Shown here piece after piece: positions 43,041 to 49,072 of a stretch of DNA of 49,072 nucleotides. The stretch covers positions 1 to 49,072 of the forward strand of contig JAJYBV010000014.1 of assembly GCA_021778805.1 (NCBI GenBank). Reading direction: 5' to 3'. The stretch's first letter is position 1. Each line of letters starts with the position of its first letter. The translations under genes were made by a program, and so were the position numbers. The notes below the pieces were generated by a model. It was not told the origin of the DNA, searched no databases, and saw only the letters and a program-made list of their open reading frames with translations. This DNA is from Chloroflexota bacterium. GTDB taxonomy: Bacteria; Chloroflexota; Ktedonobacteria; Ktedonobacterales; JACDGC01.

Positions 43041-44486
43041 CTATTTCTGCCGGATTTGCCATACTGCGCCATTCGGTGTATCTTGTATGTTTACACCATA
43101 AGTGCCTTCAATTTCATCACGCAGCCTATCCGATTCTTGCCACTGCTTGGCCGCGCGCAACTCAGCCCGCTGCTGCAGCAATTTTTCAATCGCGTTGCGC
43201 GCTTCGTCATCTATGGCGCGCTGAATATCTAAAGACAAATCTAATGTAATACCCAAAGTTGTTGTTAGTTCTTCTATTAAGGTTATACCCTCCTGCAAAA
43301 TAATTTTTTGCTGGTCTGTTGGCGCTCCTTTTGTTTTTGCCACCGTCTCATTCAGTCGTTTAATGGCGGCGTCTATCGTCGCTACAGCGCCCGATGTATT
43401 AAAATCATCGTCCATTGCAGCAATAAATTCATTGCGTATCTGCTCTAGCGTTGCTGTTTGGTACTGTTGCGGCGGCGCAGTTCCCACTGTTCCCAAAACT
43501 TTGGCTGCCTGTACAGCGTCGCACCATCGGCGCCAACGCGCGGTAAACAGCGCTAGCTGCGCCGGAAAATACGTAAACTGTGTGCGATACGACTGCGCCA
43601 GCAAGTACATTCTCAGCGCCGGCGCCGGTGTGGTGGCTAACACCGAACGAATCGTGATGAAATCTCCGGAATGCGCCATTTTATCTGCCCCGAGCTGCAG
43701 TAATCCGGTGTGCAGCCAATATTTGGCAAACGGATCTTTGCCGCTGAGCGCCTCGCTTTGCGCAATCTCATTTTCATGATGCGGAAAAATAAGATCCGAT
43801 CCGCCACCATGAATATCAATCTGCTCACCTAATACGGCCATCGACATGGTAGAGCACTCGATGTGCCAGCCCGGCCGTCCATGCCCCCATGGACTTTCCC
43901 ACCATGGTTCGCCGGGTTTTGCCGCCTTCCAAAGCGCAAAATCACGAAGATCCCGCTTGCGTTCATCGGCGGCTATTCTTGCTCCCGCCATTGTGGCGTC
44001 TTCATTGCGTTTTGAAAGCTTGCCATAACCGGGAAATGTATCAGTTGCAAAATACACATCATTATCGGCGGCGGCTTCCAGCGCATAAGCGTGCCCTTTA
44101 TCAATCAGCCCTTGTATAAATGCAATAATTTGGGGGATATATTCGGTAACATACGTAAACTCATCGGCGCGACGCACACCCAGCGCATCCATAACCTGAA
44201 AATATCCGGTCATATACCGTCTGGCGGCTTCTGCCGGCGGAATATTTTCTCTTTGCCCGGCCAGTATAATTTTATCATCGATATCGGTAAAATTCTGTAC
44301 ATATTTTACCGGATACCCGCGGTACTCTAAATATCGCCGAATAATATCATTCGCAATAAATAATCTTGCGTGCCCTAAATGGGGATCATTTTTCGGGGTA
44401 AGGCCGCACACATACATGCGCACGACATCCGAGATCGGCTGAAATTCTTCTTTTCGGCCGCTTAAAGTATTAGTAACAGTTATCAT
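43041..44486 (-). CDS. cysS: Cysteine-tRNA ligase with an altered KMSKS loop
   Basis: 481 residues, family length. HLGH at 36-39 is the HIGH motif; Cys27, Cys211, His236 and Glu240 positions match zinc ligands (YVCGLT, HIECST, HHENE). The usual KMSKSLGNF is KMAHSGDF at 269-276: the second Lys is His, and one residue is missing. The C-terminal anticodon domain is intact. No T-box is seen upstream on the minus strand. Neighbours on the same strand are not functionally related. Confidence 0.94.
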   Translation of the reverse strand: MITVTNTLSGRKEEFQPISDVVRMYVCGLTPKNDPHLGHARLFIANDIIRRYLEYRGYPVKYVQNFTDIDDKIILAGQRENIPPAEAARRYMTGYFQVMDALGVRRADEFTYVTEYIPQIIAFIQGLIDKGHAYALEAAADNDVYFATDTFPGYGKLSKRNEDATMAGARIAADERKRDLRDFALWKAAKPGEPWWESPWGHGRPGWHIECSTMSMAVLGEQIDIHGGGSDLIFPHHENEIAQSEALSGKDPFAKYWLHTGLLQLGADKMAHSGDFITIRSVLATTPAPALRMYLLAQSYRTQFTYFPAQLALFTARWRRWCDAVQAAKVLGTVGTAPPQQYQTATLEQIRNEFIAAMDDDFNTSGAVATIDAAIKRLNETVAKTKGAPTDQQKIILQEGITLIEELTTTLGITLDLSLDIQRAIDDEARNAIEKLLQQRAELRAAKQWQESDRLRDEIEGTYGVNIQDTPNGAVWQIRQK

Positions 44487-44870
44487 TAGTATGCCTCTTT
44501 CTTATTCCGATGAATAAAGATATACAGTGTGGCGCAGCGGCAATGCACGAAAACATTGCGTGAACCGACAAATTTAGAATGAGCAATGGGAATGAAAAAA
44601 TAATTGCAGTGTGTGAGGATGCGCGCGCAGGCGTAAAAGCTTTAAGTTTAGAGGGTGCAAGCCAGCGCACGCCGGCAACATGAGCAGGTTAATCTGACTG
44701 AAAGATGCGGAAAAACTGCTGCAGAGAGCGAATAAATAGCCAGATATACCATACAATTCATATTCCTTAGTATGCTGAAAAGCAATGATGAGGGCAATTT
44801 GAACCCTGTATATTCAGTATATCGCAATCCAAACCATAATTTCAAATAACTGCAAGCGCTGAAAACTGAA
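44487..44870. other. Intergenic stretch, no gene seen
   Basis: About 380 bases. Frames of 60-66 codons exist but lack ribosome binding sites. No tRNA cloverleaf or riboswitch is recognised; a promoter for cysS should lie near 44500. Confidence 0.4.
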
Positions 44871-44912
44871 CGCGCCGCTTCCGTATAGGTAATCTACTAT
44901 GAAAGCGGCGCG
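44871..44912 (-). terminator. Intrinsic terminator for the response regulator gene
   Basis: CGCGCCGCTT and AAGCGGCGCG form a perfect 10-bp outer stem; read on the minus strand it is followed by TTCAGTTTTC. Adjacent to the end of the response regulator gene. Confidence 0.75.
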
Positions 44913-44927
44913 GTTAGGCAGATAATT

Positions 44928-45671
44928 TTAACGCAAGGCGTCTTCATTAGGGATAAGGCCATTGCGCAAGCCATAAATAGCCGCTTGGGTACGATCGCGA
45001 ATACCAAGTTTTGAAAATATATTACTTAGGTAGTTTTTAACGGTTTTTTCAGAGTAAGAAAGTTTATCGGCAATTTCTCTATTACTCATACCAGCGGCAA
45101 CGAAACGAATAATTTCAATTTCGCGTTCGGTCAATACACTTAAACCATTCGCCGGCTCTGCCACATTAGAAAGCCGCACATACTCATTTACTACCGCTCC
45201 GGCCAAGGAAGGTTCTATCAACACGCCGCCGGAAGCTACTGTTCTGATAGCGCTGATCACTTCAGCGGTTTTAGCGTTTTTTAAAAGATATCCTTTCGCT
45301 CCAACCTTCATTGCCTGCAACACCTGATGATTATGGCGATACATGGTCAGAACAATGATGGATGTCTGCGGCATTTCCTCAGCAATTTGCCGGGTTGCCG
45401 CCAAACCATCTATAATCGGCATGTTAATATCCATCAATATCACATCTGGCTTATGCAGCCGCGCTTTATTTACCGCGTCTAACCCATCAGTTGCTTCGCA
45501 AACAACTTTAATATCTTTTTCCATCTGTAAAACACGCCCCAGCAGATCGCGAAATAAGCTATGGTCATCTGCCAGCATTAAATGAATAACTGTTGAATCC
45601 GCTGGTTTATGTGAATCTGCCGGCATATCACTGGAATGCATCATACCCATGTTTTTACACGCATCCTTCAT
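44928..45671 (-). CDS. NarL/LuxR-type response regulator
   Basis: Two-component output protein. Receiver domain about 28-150 with acidic pair DD35-36 (LADDHS), phosphoacceptor Asp81 (LMDINMP) and Lys near 128 (GYLLK); C-terminal LuxR helix-turn-helix about 180-240 (LTEREIEIIRFVAAGMSNREIADKL). 247 residues from the chosen ATG at 45671; ATGs at 45764, 45650 and 45644 are alternatives and none has a strong ribosome binding site. No histidine kinase is in the window, so it is an orphan here. The 300 bases upstream hold only its promoter region and the enolase terminator. Confidence 0.93.
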   Translation of the reverse strand: MKDACKNMGMMHSSDMPADSHKPADSTVIHLMLADDHSLFRDLLGRVLQMEKDIKVVCEATDGLDAVNKARLHKPDVILMDINMPIIDGLAATRQIAEEMPQTSIIVLTMYRHNHQVLQAMKVGAKGYLLKNAKTAEVISAIRTVASGGVLIEPSLAGAVVNEYVRLSNVAEPANGLSVLTEREIEIIRFVAAGMSNREIADKLSYSEKTVKNYLSNIFSKLGIRDRTQAAIYGLRNGLIPNEDALR

Positions 45672-45912
45672 AAAATTTAAATAATGCATAAATCGGCGGA
45701 CCGGAATAGGCAGCCGCACATAATAATCCTTTTGAAAAGCTGTACAAAAAGTATAACGCCACAATAAGCTAACTTACAGACTTTTCAAATCGCGCTGCTT
45801 TTATGGCGCAAAAGGCCCCGCCACACAATCGCCTTATCTCTATTATGCTCCTGCCATCCAAATGTTTTTGCGGACCAAACCGGCATTGCGCCGCGCAAAA
45901 ATATTTGCAAAC

Positions 45913-45953
45913 AAAAAAACTCCGCCAAAAATATTTCTATTTTTCAGCGGAGT
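45913..45953 (-). terminator. Intrinsic terminator after enolase
   Basis: ACTCCGCC and GCGGAGT form the stem; read on the minus strand a T7 run follows (45913-45919). Confidence 0.85.
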
Positions 45954-45975
45954 ACAAGGTATGGTTGCAAAAACG

Positions 45976-47386
<1,411 letters not shown>

Positions 47387-47439
47387 CACAGCAGGTTTAT
47401 TCCGATTCGCCACAGAAAACCAGGGCAAAGCCAATCTGA

Positions 47440-48369
47440 TTAGTTGGCGTCTATTATGCGCATTGGGTCACGGATAATAGGTGTTTTGCCGGTTCTGGTA
47501 ACTGAAGGCGGCGGGTTATTTTGCGAAACATAAGCGCTGTTATCAGTATACCCCGGCTGAGCGTTATCCGGAAAGACGGAGTTGAAGTTTTGCCGAAGCA
47601 AATCTAAATCGTGTAAAAAGCACGCTACTGATGACGCCGCGGAACCACGCGCCCTTGCGCTGTCAAACCGCTGCCGCAATGCTTCACTGGCGGCTAAAGC
47701 GGCGTTATTCATTTGTTCGGAAGTGCGCGCGCCATAGCTATCTGTAAATATTTCGTCCCAGCTATTCCATCGGCCGCGCAACGGTTTCCACCCAAGTTGG
47801 GAATCACTGACAGCGCGCCATTTTTCTTCTGTAAAGTGTGTCCAATCATACACAATCTGTTCATAAGCGCGAACCGCAATGCGCAGATTTTCCAATTCAT
47901 TCAGCATTTCCGGGTTCATATCTTGAGAATATTGCTCATAAGCGTTATACGTATACGCCGGGGGAGCCTGATAATTTTGCTGATAAGGCCGCGCAAACTG
48001 CGCTTCCTGCAAACCGCCCTCGCCGTTTACAAACATTTCGGGGTAGAGGCCGCCGATAATAATCTCCTCTGTTCCTAAAGCATCTACCAAACGCCACGCC
48101 AGCCGCGGATTGCGGAAAACCCACCAGGTTTTCCGCATAATAAATCCAAACGAAAATAGTATATTAATAAGAAACCAAACTGCAGATTTTACCGCCAGCC
48201 ACGCCAGCGCAAAAACTATAGGAATAAGATAGGGGCGCGGATTAGAGCCTGTCGCCCATATAAAAGTAAGAACAACAGCAACAGTAAAACTAGGATCACG
48301 CAACGGATTTATCAGATTAAATAATCGGGTTATAATATTTTTTTTAGGTTTAGGCTGTCCGCTTACCAT
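47440..48369 (-). CDS. Two-helix membrane protein, unknown function
   Basis: 309 residues from the ATG at 48369. Two hydrophobic segments at about 28-48 and 50-75, then a soluble C-terminal domain with a Tyr/Gln/Ala-rich stretch (about 130-160) and a helical block (about 165-260) rich in Trp, Glu and Arg. No family is recognised. A GTG at 48405 is an alternative start; neither has a good ribosome binding site. The helical block with ARLALRNPR-like basic patches is not diagnostic. It lies upstream of eno and is separated by a strong terminator. Confidence 0.7.
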   Translation of the reverse strand: MVSGQPKPKKNIITRLFNLINPLRDPSFTVAVVLTFIWATGSNPRPYLIPIVFALAWLAVKSAVWFLINILFSFGFIMRKTWWVFRNPRLAWRLVDALGTEEIIIGGLYPEMFVNGEGGLQEAQFARPYQQNYQAPPAYTYNAYEQYSQDMNPEMLNELENLRIAVRAYEQIVYDWTHFTEEKWRAVSDSQLGWKPLRGRWNSWDEIFTDSYGARTSEQMNNAALAASEALRQRFDSARARGSAASSVACFLHDLDLLRQNFNSVFPDNAQPGYTDNSAYVSQNNPPPSVTRTGKTPIIRDPMRIIDAN

Positions 48370-48894
48370 ATAAAATATACCACTGCCATTTCCGAACACA
48401 CGCACAGCGTTATGCTTGCGCCGTTCTTTATATTCTTCACAATTTGCGTAGGATCAATTTCTCGTTTCCAAACAATTACCCAAAAACATTACGTTTCGGC
48501 CGTTGATTGATGACGCGAAATGCTTAGTTATGCGTCCATTTTCAGTTCCAGACTCTCCAAGTCGAACACAAATTGCGAGATTTCACAATAAAAATTCAAT
48601 ACGTTCAGCAGATTACATCACCCCGGCTGTATTCCGGCTGCCCAAATGCGTTTAAATCAGAATACACCAGCGCAACCGCAATTTTTGCTAAGAAGATTTA
48701 ACATCCCCATTTATACCCTAATTATACAACCAAGGTTTATATTTTAACGTTGCGGATTGATATTTATGAAAATCTGCCTATCTTGTTTATAGCATCATAA
48801 ATACCAATACCGCAACTTAATTTAGGAGTATGTGGCTACGCCGGTATGAAAATATCATAAAATTGTGATATTTATACTGGCCGAGCGAGAAAAC
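48370..48894. other. A/T-rich intergenic stretch left of the IS fragment
   Basis: About 500 bases with no supported gene. The right part (48800-48894) may include the outer end of the IS200/IS605-type element. No tRNA is recognised. Confidence 0.4.
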
Positions 48895-48915
48895 CACGAA
48901 GTCTTTAGCTTCGTG
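48895..48915. repeat. Subterminal hairpin of the IS200/IS605-like element
   Basis: CACGAAG and CTTCGTG form a 7-bp stem with a 7-base loop, 17 bases downstream of the tnpA stop. Such hairpins are the recognition structures that TnpA binds at the ends of IS200/IS605 elements. Confidence 0.6.
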
Positions 48916-48931
48916 AAAGAATCGCCGTTCC

Positions 48932-49072
48932 TTACCCTTGTGTTTCAAAGTAGTGTCGAATGACTTCTTGGCCGGCATTCCCCACTGTGCAACCAAAATC
49001 GCCATCACTCCAAAAGGTGCGTTCTTTCCAAAAATGCTGCTTGAGCAGAGGCGCATACTGTTGCCAGAGAGC
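48932..49072 (-). CDS. tnpA: IS200/IS605-family transposase TnpA, C-terminal part (window edge)
   Basis: Partial Y1 HUH transposase; only the last 46 codons are in the window, and the gene continues beyond the right edge. The residues FWKERTFWSDGDFGCTVG followed by the catalytic-tyrosine helix VIRHYFETQG match the C-terminal end of TnpA proteins. A hairpin lies 17 bases after the stop. A longer frame in another phase (48817-49056) is a shadow. Confidence 0.85.
   Translation of the reverse strand, partial: ALWQQYAPLLKQHFWKERTFWSDGDFGCTVGNAGQEVIRHYFETQG

Noticed and set aside
48817-49056. 79-codon minus frame at the right edge
   Set aside because: Out of phase with the tnpA reading frame, which shows transposase motifs.

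Overview
The window reads as chromosomal DNA of a bacterium that respires with oxygen or another high-potential acceptor. It is most consistent with the phylum Chloroflexota; this is inference from gene content, since no 16S rRNA gene is present. Pointers are complex I genes, a split b6-type cytochrome b operon with a fused cytochrome c/cupredoxin, Thr-Pro-rich membrane proteins, a KimA-type potassium importer, an archaeal/fungal-type aspartate-semialdehyde dehydrogenase, and many GC-rich intergenic repeat modules. Most of the window is housekeeping metabolism; the accessory part is mainly 8.1-17.5 kb.

Layout. 1-390: tandem repeat array. 392-4233 (minus): nuoABCDE with a DinB-family gene between nuoC and nuoD. 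4547-8131: cobalamin-dependent methionine synthase metH, behind an attenuator-like leader. 8.7-12.9 kb: a sigma factor with a C-x2-C-x2-C-x2-C cluster, a single-pass Thr-Pro-rich protein, a PrsW-type membrane protease and another single-pass protein, which may form one signalling module. 12.97-13.57 kb: repeats. 13.6-16.9 kb (minus): two overlapping genes, a ROK-fold protein that has lost its catalytic residues and a caspase-like peptidase with a WD40-like propeller, driven by a consensus promoter with an operator-like palindrome and bracketed by repeats. 17.07-17.50 and 22.76-23.37 kb: two inverted copies of a MITE-like element enclosing secG, the pyruvate dehydrogenase genes (E1 alpha, E1 beta, E2) and a HAD phosphatase. 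23.4-25.1 kb: resB (cytochrome c maturation). 25.25-30.7 kb: a T-box leader, a fused homoserine kinase-threonine synthase, lysC and asd. 30.8-37.1 kb: kimA, a small membrane protein, argS and coaX. 37.4-42.7 kb (minus): cytochrome b6-like, subunit IV, Rieske, cytochrome c-cupredoxin and a polytopic membrane protein faintly like a heme-copper oxidase core. 43.0-48.4 kb (minus): cysS, a NarL/LuxR response regulator, enolase and a membrane protein of unknown function. The right edge holds the 3' end of an IS200/IS605 tnpA with its terminal hairpin.

How the parts fit. Pyruvate dehydrogenase feeds acetyl-CoA and NADH into metabolism, complex I passes electrons to quinone, and the b6-type complex passes them on to the cytochrome c/cupredoxin; ResB is needed for cytochrome c assembly. 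The T-box operon covers aspartate to threonine except homoserine dehydrogenase, which is not in the window. The best candidate for an undescribed system is the pseudo-ROK plus caspase-WD40 pair (sensor and effector), followed by the sigma/PrsW cluster and the unusual terminal gene of the cytochrome b operon. All functions are read from sequence by eye; no database search was run.
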